Shown in pieces: positions 15,830-24,481 of a DNA stretch of 64,000 nt (its first letter is position 1; every line of letters starts with the position of its first letter). The translations under genes were made by a program, and so were the position numbers. Source of the stretch: Knoellia koreensis (GTDB lineage Bacteria > Actinomycetota > Actinomycetes > Actinomycetales > Dermatophilaceae); the NCBI RefSeq assembly GCF_013041615.1, contig NZ_JABEPQ010000002.1:248001-312000 (forward strand). Direction: 5' to 3'. The notes under the pieces were generated by a model that had not been told where the DNA came from, ran no database searches, and saw only the letters and a program-made list of their open reading frames with translations.

Positions 15830-16810
15830 TCAGAAGAGCGCGGACATCAGCGCGGTGCGGCCCTTGCGCACCCGCTCGTCGGCATTGCCGACCACGGCGA
15901 ACAGCTCGAGCAGGTGGGCGCGGGCGCGCTCGCGCTCCTCGCCCCCGGTCGCGCGGACAAGGTCGATCAGCCGGGTGAAGGCGTCCTCGACGTGACCGCC
16001 GAGCAGGTCGAGGTCGGCCACCATGATCTGGGCGTCGACGTCGAGCGGTGCGGCGGCAGCCTTCTCGCGAGCGGCCTGGAGGTCGACGCCCTGGGTGCGC
16101 TGCATCAGGCCGACCTGGGCGAGGCCGATCTCGGCGTCGTTGTCGTTCGGGTCCTGCTTGAGCGCAGTCTTGTAGGCACGCGCGGCTGCGTCGAGGTCAC
16201 CCTTCTCGATGGCGTCGAACGCCTCCTGGTGCAGCGGCGGCAGCGGCTTCTCCTCGTCCTCACCGGCGCCGTCCCCGTCACCGAGCTGCACCCGGTCGAC
16301 GACACCCTGCTGCACCGCGATGGCGAGGAACTCGTCGAGCACCTGCTTGACCGTCTGCTCCGGCTGCACGCCGGCGAACATCGGCACCGGCTGCCCCTGC
16401 ACGAGACCGATCGTGACCGGCACGGACTGCACCTGGAAGGCGCGCATGAGGCCGGGGTTGGCCTCAACGTTGATGCTGACGACCTGGAAGCGCCCTTCCG
16501 AGCCGACCGCGACCTTGACCACGGTGTCGAGGTAGTCACGCGACTCGGGCAGCTGGGCCGCCCACAGCACCGCGACCAGCGGCACCTTGAGCGAGGCGTT
16601 CGCGATCTCCTGGAAGTTGGCGTCGGTGCCCTCGACGACGGCACCGGAACGCCCGGGCACACCGGTCGCGCCCCCAGCACCACCGACGGCGGACGCACCG
16701 CCGGCACCACCCGGCATACCAGCGCCTGCGCCGGCGCCAGCGGCACCCTGCAGACCCGAGAGGTCGACGGCGCCCCGCAAACCGGCGCCGGTGTTCGGCT
16801 GTTCAGTCAT
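15830..16810 (-). CDS. Thioredoxin-like TPR co-chaperone (YbbN/CnoX-like)
   Basis: 326 residues: a low-complexity Gly/Ala-rich N-terminus (about 1-60), a thioredoxin fold (about 60-170: VPLVAVLWAAQLPESRDYLD, VVSINVEANPGLMRAFQVQS, VPVTIGLVQGQ) and C-terminal TPR-like helices (about 195-326). The CxxC active site is replaced by AAQLPES and no cysteine is seen in the protein, so it is not a classical redox thioredoxin. This resembles YbbN/CnoX, which holds unfolded proteins and hands them to chaperones. It sits alone between a convergent GH43 gene and the lipoprotein gene. Confidence 0.85.
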   Translation of the reverse strand: MTEQPNTGAGLRGAVDLSGLQGAAGAGAGAGMPGGAGGASAVGGAGGATGVPGRSGAVVEGTDANFQEIANASLKVPLVAVLWAAQLPESRDYLDTVVKVAVGSEGRFQVVSINVEANPGLMRAFQVQSVPVTIGLVQGQPVPMFAGVQPEQTVKQVLDEFLAIAVQQGVVDRVQLGDGDGAGEDEEKPLPPLHQEAFDAIEKGDLDAAARAYKTALKQDPNDNDAEIGLAQVGLMQRTQGVDLQAAREKAAAAPLDVDAQIMVADLDLLGGHVEDAFTRLIDLVRATGGEERERARAHLLELFAVVGNADERVRKGRTALMSALF

Positions 16811-16844
16811 GGGGACGATTCTGTCGCACCGACGCGGCAGCCGC

Positions 16845-17840
16845 TCACGCGCCCTTCGCGGAGTACAACGTCTGGTCCACGGCCACGACGCTCGCCTCCC
16901 CCTTCGGCGGGACGGTGAGCACCACGGTCTCGTAGGTGCGCAGCTCGGCGTCCTTGGTGAGGGTCTTCTTCTTGACCAGCTTCTGGAACTCGGCGCTCGG
17001 CGTCAGCGACTTGCCACCCGACGCGAGCTTGATCGCGTCCGTGCGCGAGAGCAGGCCGAAGACCAGCAGGCCGCCGTCCTTGAGCCGGATCGCGACCGGG
17101 TCGGGCTGCGGCGTGTGCACCTGGGTCAGCGTGGCCAGCTTGCCGAACGACTTGGCCTGCGCGGCGGCGTTGGCCTTCACCGCCGTGGAGAACGGGTCCG
17201 TGGTGTCGACCGCCTTGGTGGCTGTGGGCTTGGGGTAGGCGAGCGCACCGGCATACGCCTTGAGCAGCTCCGCGGGCGCGACCGGGTCCTTGGTGTCCTC
17301 CGCGACCAGCGGCGAGCCGGCCGTCACGGCGTCGAGTGCCGCGACGCTGGCGCCGGACTGCATGGTCGCCGACGAGCTCAGCCGGAACGGCGTGGCGGCG
17401 TCCGGGGAGGTGAGCAGGTTGAGCACGAGGCGGCCGTCGGGCTCGGTGGTCTGGGCAAGGATGACCCGCGGCCACGCGGTGCCGCGCGAGATGGCGAGCA
17501 CCTTGGGCTGCTCGGTGCGCTCCACCGGTGCGGTGGCCGTCGAGGAGTCGGCCGGCTCGACCTTCGCGGCAGCCGTGGCGACGGCGAGCGCGGTGCCGGT
17601 GAGGGCCTCCTTGCGCAGCGTGTCGGCGGCGTCGCCCTTGGCGTCACGCGCCTCCTGCGCCTTGCCGAGGACCCGGCTCGCGATCTGCTGCGCGCTGTCG
17701 GCCGTGATGGGTGCGGTGGTCGTGGTCTGGGACGGCGCCTCGCGCACGCCGACGACGGACGAGCCACAGCCGGAGAGCGCGAACGCAGCCACCGCGGCGA
17801 CCCCCACAAGGCGGCGGGCGGAACGGCTGGGGCGGCTCAT
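16845..17840 (-). CDS. Putative lipoprotein of unknown function
   Basis: 331 residues from ATG 17840. The N-terminus MSRPSRSARRLVGVAAVAAF runs into a lipobox LSGC, so the mature protein should be lipid-anchored outside the membrane. The body alternates short strands and helices and is rich in Thr/Ala/Lys; no enzyme motif is recognised. Its start overlaps the stop of the upstream membrane protein gene by 4 bp (ATGA), so the two are coupled and probably act together at the cell surface. Confidence 0.75.
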   Translation of the reverse strand: MSRPSRSARRLVGVAAVAAFALSGCGSSVVGVREAPSQTTTTAPITADSAQQIASRVLGKAQEARDAKGDAADTLRKEALTGTALAVATAAAKVEPADSSTATAPVERTEQPKVLAISRGTAWPRVILAQTTEPDGRLVLNLLTSPDAATPFRLSSSATMQSGASVAALDAVTAGSPLVAEDTKDPVAPAELLKAYAGALAYPKPTATKAVDTTDPFSTAVKANAAAQAKSFGKLATLTQVHTPQPDPVAIRLKDGGLLVFGLLSRTDAIKLASGGKSLTPSAEFQKLVKKKTLTKDAELRTYETVVLTVPPKGEASVVAVDQTLYSAKGA

Positions 17841-18523
17841 GCGGAGACCTCCGTGGGAGTCGGGTCGGGTTCGGTGTCGGTGTTCTTCTTCTCGGCGGCG
17901 CGCCAGCGGCGGGCCATGCCGGTGAGGCCGACGATGCCGACCACGGTCGCGATCAGGCCGATGAGCGCGATGAGCAGCGCCTGCCAGAACCACGTCTTGC
18001 GTTCCACCGTCAGGGTGACGCGCTCGACGGAGCCGCCGGGCGCGGCGACCACGAGTGACTCGGGCGCGTTGGCCTGGCTCACCGTCAGCCGCGCCTGTCC
18101 CTTGCCGGAGACGGCCTGACGCCACACGTCCGCGGCCGCGAGGGTCGCGGGTGCGTCGCCCGTGCCGGACGCCTTGGTCGTGAGGCTCCAGTCGCGCACG
18201 TGCGCGCCGTCGACCGTCACCCGAGTCGCCTTGCCGACGACGGCGTCCGCGTCGGACGGGGTGGTGCGCCCCACCCAGACCTGGCCGTCGCCCTTGGCGC
18301 GACCGGTCACCGTCACGTCGTCGTTCACCCGGTTGAGCACCTCGGGTGTGAGGACGACGACGCCGCGAGTGTTCGGCGTCGTCTCGAAGGTTGCACTACC
18401 CGACGATCCGAGGTTGATGGTGAACCACGATCCGACGATGAGCAGCGCGAGCCCCAGCACCGTCAGGACGGGTGGGAGGATGCGCCTGCTCAGGACCGAC
18501 GCGCGCTTGGCCAGGTCCGACAC
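17837..18523 (-). CDS. Membrane protein, partner of the lipoprotein
   Basis: 228 residues with one membrane segment near the N-terminus (about 17-38, ILPPVLTVLGLALLIVGSWF) and one near the C-terminus (about 178-202, WFWQALLIALIGLIATVVGI), enclosing an extracellular beta-rich domain of about 135 residues (VVVLTPEVLNRVNDDVTVTG, VRDWSLTTKAS). It ends in a charged cytosolic tail. Family not recognised. It is first in a two-gene operon with the lipoprotein and divergent from a TetR regulator, which may control it. Confidence 0.75.
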   Translation of the reverse strand: MSDLAKRASVLSRRILPPVLTVLGLALLIVGSWFTINLGSSGSATFETTPNTRGVVVLTPEVLNRVNDDVTVTGRAKGDGQVWVGRTTPSDADAVVGKATRVTVDGAHVRDWSLTTKASGTGDAPATLAAADVWRQAVSGKGQARLTVSQANAPESLVVAAPGGSVERVTLTVERKTWFWQALLIALIGLIATVVGIVGLTGMARRWRAAEKKNTDTEPDPTPTEVSA

Positions 18524-18673
18524 AGCACAGCTTCCTTACGTGAGACGGCCGTCACGAGGGGTCTCCCCGTGGCGGCATTCCCTCCACCATGACCCACGGA
18601 CCGCTGCTTCGACAAATCCCCAGCGCGTTTCAAACGGCTCTCGCAGGTGCGGAAATGGCATGATCGGGCCCTG
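18524..18673. promoter_or_regulatory. Divergent promoter region, membrane protein / TetR
   Basis: A 150-bp gap between divergent genes. It contains the short palindrome CGTTT-C-AAACG at 18626-18636 and a -10-like CATGAT shortly before the TetR ATG. This is a plausible but unproven operator. Confidence 0.3.
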
Positions 18674-19312
18674 ATGACCCTGCGTTCCAAGCACTCCCGA
18701 CACCGCCGTCCGGGCCGCCCCCGCGAGGAGGCGACGGAGCAGGCGATCGCCGAGGCCGCGCGCGAGGTGCTGGCCGCCAAGGGCGTCTCGCGGATGTCGA
18801 TGGAGCACGTCGCCGCGAAGGCCGGTGTAGCCAAGAGCACGCTCTACCGGCGCTGGCCGTCGAAGGTCGAGCTCGCCGTTCACGCCGTCGCCGCCCGCTT
18901 CGACCAGATCGAGGTCGGCGACCACGGGTCGCTCGCGGCAGACATGCGGGCCGGCATCGAGGAGGCGGCGCGGCTCCTGCGCGACCCCTCGACGGGCGGG
19001 GCGTATGCCGCGTTGCTGGCCGAGTCGGCCCGTGACCCCGAGGGCGTGGGCACCAAGGTGCGCGAGTCCCTGTCGATCCGGCTGCACGACGTGGTCGCCA
19101 CCTCGGTGCAGCGGGCCATCGACCGGGGCGAGATCGCACCGGACATGGTCGACGTCGACCTGCTCGCCGACGTGGTGGTGGGGTCGGTCATGCACCGGGC
19201 GCTGGTGACCGGCGAGCCCGACGACGCGTTCGTCGACGGGCTGATCCAGATGCTCGCCGACGCGGCGTACGCCCGGTGGTTGCGCGCGCAGAAGGCGACC
19301 GGCGACACCTGA
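18674..19312 (+). CDS. TetR/AcrR family transcriptional regulator
   Basis: 212 residues from ATG 18674 (an in-frame start at 18647 is less likely). After a basic tail (HSRHRRPGRPREEATEQ) comes the TetR helix-turn-helix: AIAEAAREVLAAKGVSRMSM then HVAAKAGVAKSTLYRRWPSK. The C-terminal helical ligand domain ends VVVGSVMHRALVTGEPDDAF, typical of the TetR_C_11-like group. It probably represses the divergent membrane protein/lipoprotein operon; the ligand is unknown. Confidence 0.88.
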   Translation: MTLRSKHSRHRRPGRPREEATEQAIAEAAREVLAAKGVSRMSMEHVAAKAGVAKSTLYRRWPSKVELAVHAVAARFDQIEVGDHGSLAADMRAGIEEAARLLRDPSTGGAYAALLAESARDPEGVGTKVRESLSIRLHDVVATSVQRAIDRGEIAPDMVDVDLLADVVVGSVMHRALVTGEPDDAFVDGLIQMLADAAYARWLRAQKATGDT

Positions 19313-19339
19313 GCCGGCCCCGCGGCATACCCGCCCCGC

Positions 19340-19373
19340 CGGCGCCAACCCCACACAAGGCAGGTTGGCGCCG
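19340..19373. terminator. Hairpin between tetR and icmA
   Basis: Perfect 11-bp arms CGGCGCCAACC (19340-19350) and GGTTGGCGCCG (19363-19373) around a 12-nt loop, lying between two convergent genes. Confidence 0.65.
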
Positions 19374-19395
19374 ACGAACCAGCGGACAGGCGGGC

Positions 19396-21177
19396 TCAGA
19401 AGCGGGCGGGCTCGCGGTAGATGCCCCACTCGTCGCGCAGCGCGTTGCAGATCTCGCCGAGGGTGGCCTCGGCGCGGACGGCGTCGAGCATGGCGGGCAC
19501 CATGTTGTCGCTGGTGCGCGCAACCTCGACCATGCGCTGCACGGCCGCGGTCACGGCGGCCTCGTCGCGACCGGCCTTGCGCTCCTTGACCAGCGCCACC
19601 TGCTCGCGCTCGACCTCGTGGCTCACGCGCAGGATCTCCAGCTCGTGGCTGACCGACCCGGTGTGGGTGTTGACGCCGACGACCTTCTTGTCGCCCTTCT
19701 CCAGGGCCACCTGGTACTGGAAGGCGGCCTCGGCGATCTCCGACATGAACCAGCCCTCCTCGATGCCGCGCAGGATGCCCTTGGTCATCGGCCAGCTGGC
19801 GCCGTCGGCCTTGCCGGTGTTCTCGCGCATGAGGGCGGCGAGCTGCTCGGTGTCGGCGGAGGTGAGGTCGCTGCCACCGAGGGCGAGGATGCGGTCGAAG
19901 ATCTTGGTAGCCTCGGCCTCGATCTTGTCGGTGAGGGCCTCGACGTACCACGAGCCACCGAGCGGGTCGGCGACGTTGACGACGCCGGTCTCGTCCATGA
20001 TCACCTGCTGGGTGCGCAGCGCGATCTCGGCGGCCTGCTCGGTCGGCAGGGCGAGCGTCTCGTCAAGAGCGTTGGTGTGCAACGAGTTCGTGCCACCGAG
20101 GACGGCGGCGAGCGCCTCGACGGCGGTGCGCACGACGTTGTTGTAGGGCTGCTGCGCGGTAAGGCTGACGCCGGCGGTCTGGGTGTGGAACCGCAGCCAC
20201 TGCGCCTTGTCGGTCTTGGCGCCGTAGACGTCGCGCATCCAGCGAGCCCAGATGCGGCGGGCGGCGCGGAACTTCGCGATCTCCTCGAAGAAGTCGACGT
20301 GGCTGTCGAAGAAGAACGACAGGCCGGGCGCGAACTTCTCGATGTCGAGGCCACGGGACAGGCCCAGCTCGACGTAGCCAAACCCGTCGGCGAGCGTGAA
20401 CGCCAGCTCCTGCGCGGCCGTCGAACCGGCCTCGCGGATGTGGTAGCCGGACACCGACAGCGGCTTGTAGGCCGGGATGTTCTCGGCGCAGTACTCCATG
20501 AGGTCGCCGATCAGGCGCAGGTGCGGCTCGGGCGCGAACAGCCACTCCTTCTGGGCGATGTACTCCTTGAAGATGTCGGTCTGCAGGGTGCCGTTGAGGA
20601 CACCGAGGTCGACACCCTGGCGCTCGGCGGCGACGAGGTACATGCAGAACACCGGGACGGCCGGGCCGCTGATCGTCATCGAGGTGGTGGTGTCCCCGAG
20701 CGGGATGTCCTTGAACAGGATGTCCATGTCGTCGGCCGAGTCGATGGCGACACCGCAGTGGCCGACCTCGCCGAGGCTCATGGGGTCGTCGGAGTCGCGG
20801 CCCATCAGGGTCGGCATGTCGAACGCCACCGACAGCCCGCCGCCACCGCGCTCGAGGATCATCTTGTAGCGCTCGTTGGTCTGCACCGCGTTGCCGAAGC
20901 CGGCGAACTGCCGGATCGTCCAGGTGCGACCGCGGTAGCCCGTCGGGTAGAGGCCGCGGGTGAAGGGGAACTCCCCCGGCCAGCCGATCGCCTCGGGCAC
21001 CTCAGCGCCGTCGACGGGGCCGTAGACCGGGTCGACCTCGAGCCCGGACAGCGTCGTGAAGTCGGCGTCGCGCACCTGCCCCTTGGCCTGCGCCGCGTCG
21101 AACCTGGCCTGCCAGCGCGCGGCGCCCGTCTCCACCGGCTGCTCGGGCTGGGTCTGCGGGGCTGCGCTCTGGGTCAT
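19396..21177 (-). CDS. icmA: Acyl-CoA mutase large subunit, isobutyryl-CoA-mutase-like
   Basis: An adenosylcobalamin-dependent carbon-skeleton mutase catalytic subunit, 593 residues, without the C-terminal B12-binding domain. The substrate-specificity positions read like isobutyryl-CoA mutase rather than methylmalonyl-CoA mutase: F91 in [11 protein letters not shown] (Tyr in MCM) and Q209 in [10 protein letters not shown] (Arg in MCM). Most segments match Streptomyces IcmA closely ([40 protein letters not shown]). It should interconvert isobutyryl- and n-butyryl-CoA in valine/fatty acid metabolism with a separate small subunit, which is not in the window. ATG 21177 is preferred over TTG 21186, which touches the operator palindrome. 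Confidence 0.85.
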   Translation of the reverse strand: MTQSAAPQTQPEQPVETGAARWQARFDAAQAKGQVRDADFTTLSGLEVDPVYGPVDGAEVPEAIGWPGEFPFTRGLYPTGYRGRTWTIRQFAGFGNAVQTNERYKMILERGGGGLSVAFDMPTLMGRDSDDPMSLGEVGHCGVAIDSADDMDILFKDIPLGDTTTSMTISGPAVPVFCMYLVAAERQGVDLGVLNGTLQTDIFKEYIAQKEWLFAPEPHLRLIGDLMEYCAENIPAYKPLSVSGYHIREAGSTAAQELAFTLADGFGYVELGLSRGLDIEKFAPGLSFFFDSHVDFFEEIAKFRAARRIWARWMRDVYGAKTDKAQWLRFHTQTAGVSLTAQQPYNNVVRTAVEALAAVLGGTNSLHTNALDETLALPTEQAAEIALRTQQVIMDETGVVNVADPLGGSWYVEALTDKIEAEATKIFDRILALGGSDLTSADTEQLAALMRENTGKADGASWPMTKGILRGIEEGWFMSEIAEAAFQYQVALEKGDKKVVGVNTHTGSVSHELEILRVSHEVEREQVALVKERKAGRDEAAVTAAVQRMVEVARTSDNMVPAMLDAVRAEATLGEICNALRDEWGIYREPARF

Positions 21178-21185
21178 GACGGCCA

Positions 21186-21209
21186 ATTTACTAGGACGTC
21201 CTAGTAAAT
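21186..21209. promoter_or_regulatory. 24-bp perfect palindromic operator upstream of icmA
   Basis: ATTTACTAGGAC followed by its exact reverse complement GTCCTAGTAAAT, ending 8 bp before the icmA ATG. Size, symmetry and position fit a TetR-type (or similar dimeric) repressor site. The regulator is not identified; the adjacent MarR is one candidate. Confidence 0.7.
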
Positions 21210-21236
21210 GTCACGCCGAGCTCCCGGGGCCCTCCC

Positions 21237-21307
21237 GCAAAACCCTCGTTGCTGACATGAAACGGGGCGTCTGGAGCCCCGTTTCATGTCAGCAACCCCC
21301 GTTTTGC
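21237..21307. terminator. Long hairpin between marR and icmA
   Basis: Perfect 21-bp arms (21248-21268 and 21276-21296, beginning GTTGCTGACATG) with a 7-nt loop, flanked by a second pair GCAAAAC / GTTTTGC (21237-21243 and 21301-21307). It probably ends the MarR transcript before icmA. Confidence 0.65.
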
Positions 21308-21370
21308 CAAAGCAACCGCGAGGGGTATGCCGCGAGGCCGGGCTGGGTGCCCGAGGCTCGGTCGGGCGCG

Positions 21371-21886
21371 TCAGGCGTCGAAGTCGGCGGCGCCGACGCG
21401 GACCTTGCGCAACAGCTCGAACAGCTGCTCGTGCTCGGCGGCGGTGAGCATGCCGAGACCGAACTTCGCCCCGACGAGGTCGCGCGTGGCCGCCTCCATG
21501 GCGTCGCGCCCGGCCGGCGTGATGATGGCGAGCGTGCCGCGACCGTCGTCGGGGTTGGGCACGCGCTCGACGAAGCCTTGCGCGTCGAGGCGCTGGACGA
21601 TGTTGGTCGCGCTCGTCGGGTGCACCATCAGCCGCTGCCCGATCTTGGTCATGCCGAGCCGACCGTCGCGGCTGAACGCCAGCAGCACCAAGGCTTCATA
21701 GCGAGCGAACGACAGCCCGTGCCGGGCGCAGATCGCGTCGTAGTCGGTGATGAGCAGCTGCTGCACCCGCATGACCGACGTCGCACTGGCCATCGCCAGG
21801 GGCTGCGAGGTCCGGCCCCACCGCTTGGTCCACAACTGCGCGGCGCGGGTGATCGGGTCGAACGGCAGCTTGATCGGCTTGGGCAC
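21371..21886 (-). CDS. MarR family transcriptional regulator
   Basis: 171 residues from GTG 21886. It has the winged-helix core of MarR: LLITDYDAICARHGLSFARY, MTKIGQRLMVHPTSATNIVQ for the recognition region, then RLDAQGFVERVPNPDDGRGT for the wing, followed by a dimerisation helix. A -10-like TACCCT and a CTACC-GAAG-GGTAG repeat lie directly before the start, suggesting leaderless, autoregulated expression. It lies upstream of icmA on the same strand, separated by a strong hairpin. The ligand is unknown. Confidence 0.88.
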   Translation of the reverse strand: MPKPIKLPFDPITRAAQLWTKRWGRTSQPLAMASATSVMRVQQLLITDYDAICARHGLSFARYEALVLLAFSRDGRLGMTKIGQRLMVHPTSATNIVQRLDAQGFVERVPNPDDGRGTLAIITPAGRDAMEAATRDLVGAKFGLGMLTAAEHEQLFELLRKVRVGAADFDA

Positions 21887-21900
21887 CTACCGAAGGGTAG
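21887..21900. promoter_or_regulatory. MarR promoter with inverted repeat
   Basis: CTACC-GAAG-GGTAG overlaps a minus-strand -10-like TACCCT at 21894-21899, 7 nt before the GTG start. It is a candidate autoregulatory site. Confidence 0.4.
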
Positions 21901-21964
21901 TGGCGCCCGAACCACGCGCGCCGGGGCGCTCACCCGCCGGATGCCACGCACAGACCCCGGCCCT

Positions 21965-22098
21965 GCGCCGACCTCCGTCCTGAAGCCGATCTCCGTACCG
22001 GCGCCGACCTCCCTCGCACGCCGACCTCCGTCCCGCGCCGTCTCCGTCCCGCGCCGTCTCCGTCCCGCGCCGTCTCCGTCCCGCGCCGTCTCCGTCCC
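21965..22098. repeat. 16-bp minisatellite
   Basis: Four perfect tandem copies of GCGCCGTCTCCGTCCC at 22035-22098, preceded by several degenerate units (GCGCCGACCTCCGTCC type) from about 21965. A 16-bp period does not keep a reading frame, so this is not coding. It fills most of the 287-bp gap between the MarR and HNH genes. Confidence 0.85.
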
Positions 22099-22173
22099 GG
22101 GTCGACGGCGTCGGACAGGCCCGTCCACCAGCCAGAGCCAGTGACACAAAGTTCAGCTTCACCCCGCGGGCGT

Positions 22174-23607
22174 TCATGGTCGTCGGTGGAAGGTGACGTG
22201 TTTGCGGCCTTGGGTGTCGGTGGTGATGGTGTGGCTGTAGTTGGGGTCGTGAGCCCGGGTGTGGTCGGAACCGCACAGGGGGATGAGTTTGTCGAGGTTG
22301 GTGTCGCCACCCAGTGCCCACGGGTCCTCGTGGTGGAGCTCGGCCCAGGCGGACGGGCGGTCGCAGCCTTCGGCGGCGCAGGTGTCGTAGGTGACGGCGG
22401 TTGCAACGCGTTGGGCTTCGGTGAAGAAGCGGGTGGCGCGGCCGAGGTCGAGTACCTGTGACTGACCGTTCAGGACGGCCGGCAGGATCCCGGCGCCGCA
22501 GGCCAGGCGTCGGGCGGCCGAGGCGGAGATGTCGTGCCCGGTGTCGAGCCCGGCCGCGCGCACGTCGTGGGTGAGCTGGTCGTGGTCGAGCTTGACGACG
22601 ATGGTGGCGGCGACCTTGCCGGACAGGTGGTCGGTGGGCAGGTGCTCGAGCAGCTCGACGAATGCCTGCCCGTACTTCTGCTCCCACGTAAGGTCCTCGG
22701 CCCGGAACGCGGCCCACACTTCCCGCTGTACCGCTTCCCGCTGAGCGGTTGCGGCGGCGGCGGTCACCTCGTTCGCGCCGCCACCACCACGATCCCGGCC
22801 GCCGCCTGGTGCGGCGGTCGCGTCGATCGTGGTTGCGGCGGCTGTGGTTGCGGCGAGCTCGGCCTTGGCGTCTTTGGCTGCCTTCTGCGCGAACCGGCGC
22901 GGTGAAGCCATCTGCTGGACCACCTTGCGCAGGATCGTGCCGGCCAGCACCGGGACCGTGAAGTGGCCGGTGACGGTGCCGTCGTGGTTGTCGCTCATGA
23001 CCAGCCGGGTGGCACGCATCGCCGCCTTCTCCTGCGCACGCAGGACACCGTCCTCGTGGGCGTCGACCTCGGCCTGGGTGCGCCCGGCAGCCTCGAGCTC
23101 ACGCCGCCCTTCCCTGGCGAGCCGGCCCGGGTCCACGTGGGCGGCCTTGGCCACCATCGACGCCTCGATCCGCGCGCGTTCGCTGGCGGTGATGCAGGGC
23201 GGGAGCTGTTCGGCGGTGCGGGCGATGACCGTGGCGTGCTGGGTTGTCAGGTCGCCGCGCGCGAGAGCGTCCTTGGTAGCCGGCAGCTCGGCCTCCAGCG
23301 CGGTCGCCAGCTCGAGGTCCCGCGCGGCCCCGGCGCCACCGCCGGTGCCACGGTGTGCCAGCCACGCCGCCGTGCCCGTGTGGCCTGTGCGGTCGGCCAC
23401 CCGGGCCCGGTCGACGACCGCGATTGCGGCGAGCTTGAGCGCCTGCAACCGGGCCACCGCCCGCTCCGCGTCGCGAATGACCGAGGCGGCGTCAGCCACC
23501 CCGAGATCGCCGGCCGACCCGGCCCGGTCCAGCACCGCATGCACCTCGCGCACGGCCGCGTCCGCACCCAGAACGGGTGCCACAGGGAGCGCCGGTGCGA
23601 GAGCCAT
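22174..23607 (-). CDS. DUF222/HNH endonuclease family protein (13E12-type)
   Basis: 477 residues from ATG 23607. The long helical DUF222 region (about 15-340) is interrupted by a Gly/Arg-rich linker (GGGRDRGGGG). The C-terminal HNH nuclease motif reads CAAEGCDRPSAWAELHHEDP, then GGDTNLDKLIPLCGSDHTRA, with the Cys residues and His-His expected of a zinc-stabilised HNH fold. This is the architecture of the mycobacterial REP13E12 family. A consensus SOS box lies 14 bp upstream, so DNA damage should induce it. The role is unproven; it may be a DNA-repair or mobile-element-derived nuclease. Confidence 0.88.
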   Translation of the reverse strand: MALAPALPVAPVLGADAAVREVHAVLDRAGSAGDLGVADAASVIRDAERAVARLQALKLAAIAVVDRARVADRTGHTGTAAWLAHRGTGGGAGAARDLELATALEAELPATKDALARGDLTTQHATVIARTAEQLPPCITASERARIEASMVAKAAHVDPGRLAREGRRELEAAGRTQAEVDAHEDGVLRAQEKAAMRATRLVMSDNHDGTVTGHFTVPVLAGTILRKVVQQMASPRRFAQKAAKDAKAELAATTAAATTIDATAAPGGGRDRGGGGANEVTAAAATAQREAVQREVWAAFRAEDLTWEQKYGQAFVELLEHLPTDHLSGKVAATIVVKLDHDQLTHDVRAAGLDTGHDISASAARRLACGAGILPAVLNGQSQVLDLGRATRFFTEAQRVATAVTYDTCAAEGCDRPSAWAELHHEDPWALGGDTNLDKLIPLCGSDHTRAHDPNYSHTITTDTQGRKHVTFHRRP

Positions 23608-23612
23608 ACCCA

Positions 23613-23634
23613 ACTATAACCGAACAACAGTTCG
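23613..23634 (-). promoter_or_regulatory. LexA (SOS) box and -10 of the HNH gene
   Basis: CGAACAACAGTTCG at 23621-23634 matches the actinobacterial/Bacillus SOS consensus CGAAC-N4-GTTCG exactly. A -10-like TATAGT (minus strand, 23613-23618) lies 5 nt before the ATG, so bound LexA would cover the promoter. Confidence 0.75.
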
Positions 23635-23782
23635 AATGTCAAGCTTCATTTGCTCGTGACTGAACCCGGTTGCCGCGAGCGACCCAGCGTGAGCCTCCTA
23701 CGTCCGCACCCTGAGGACCGACTGCAGCTGGGCCCGCGAGGAGCAGTCCGGAGCGTGGTGCCACCTGTGGAAACAGCCAGCG

Positions 23783-24481
23783 TCAGGGCAGGCGGACCGT
23801 CTCAGCGCGTCCGTCGTCGAGCCGGATCTCGCCATCCGCGTGCGCCGCCGCGTCCGGGTCGTGGGTGGCCATGATGACGATGGCGCCACGGTCGGCCTCG
23901 GCCCGCAGCAGGGCCAGCACGCGCTCCCGGTTGTCATGGTCGAGCTCGCTGGTCGGCTCGTCGGCGAGCAGCACCCGGGCGTGCTGCGCCAGGCCGCGAG
24001 CGACCGCAACCCGTTGCTGCTGGCCGCCGCTCAGCTCCTCGGCGAGGTGGCTGCCCGACTCCTCCAGGCCCACCGAGCGCAACGCGTCGTGCGCCCGTCG
24101 TCGCGCCTCCTGCGCCTTCGCACCCACCGCGATCAGCGGCAGCTCGACGTTCTCCTGCGCCGTGAGCAGCAACGCCAAGGCACTCCCCTGCGGGATGACC
24201 GCGATGCCCAGCTTCGTCGCCCGGGTCCGGTCACCCACCGACTCCTCACCGAGCCGGATCGACCCCTGCGAGGGCACGGCACCGGCGATGGCCCACAACA
24301 ACGACGACTTACCCGCCCCACTGTGTCCGGTCACGGCGATGAACTCACCGGCATACGCCTGCAACGACACGGCATTGACCGCGACGGCCTCGCCGTAGCG
24401 AACGGTCACGTCGGTCAGCTCCAGCGGCGGCGACTCCTGGTCCTCGTCCCGCACATCGGCGAACCGCACGGCCTCGCTCAC
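23783..24481 (-). CDS. ABC transporter ATP-binding protein
   Basis: 232 residues of the MacB/LolD-like ATPase class. Walker A is GHSGAGKSS (about 52-60), the signature is the canonical LSGGQQQRVAVARGL, Walker B is VLLADEPTSELDHD and the switch is ATHD. The GTG start overlaps the stop of the second ATPase gene (GTGA). It probably pairs with that ATPase to drive the FtsX-like permease in the same operon. The substrate is unknown; this class often exports peptides or lipids or performs mechanical work. Confidence 0.9.
   Translation of the reverse strand: MSEAVRFADVRDEDQESPPLELTDVTVRYGEAVAVNAVSLQAYAGEFIAVTGHSGAGKSSLLWAIAGAVPSQGSIRLGEESVGDRTRATKLGIAVIPQGSALALLLTAQENVELPLIAVGAKAQEARRRAHDALRSVGLEESGSHLAEELSGGQQQRVAVARGLAQHARVLLADEPTSELDHDNRERVLALLRAEADRGAIVIMATHDPDAAAHADGEIRLDDGRAETVRLP

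Noticed and set aside
21965-22098. Possible CRISPR array
   Set aside because: Direct 16-bp tandem units without spacers, and no cas genes nearby.
22174-23607. Insertion sequence or homing element carrying the HNH gene
   Set aside because: No terminal inverted repeats, target duplications or transposase seen; the SOS-box promoter suggests a resident gene.
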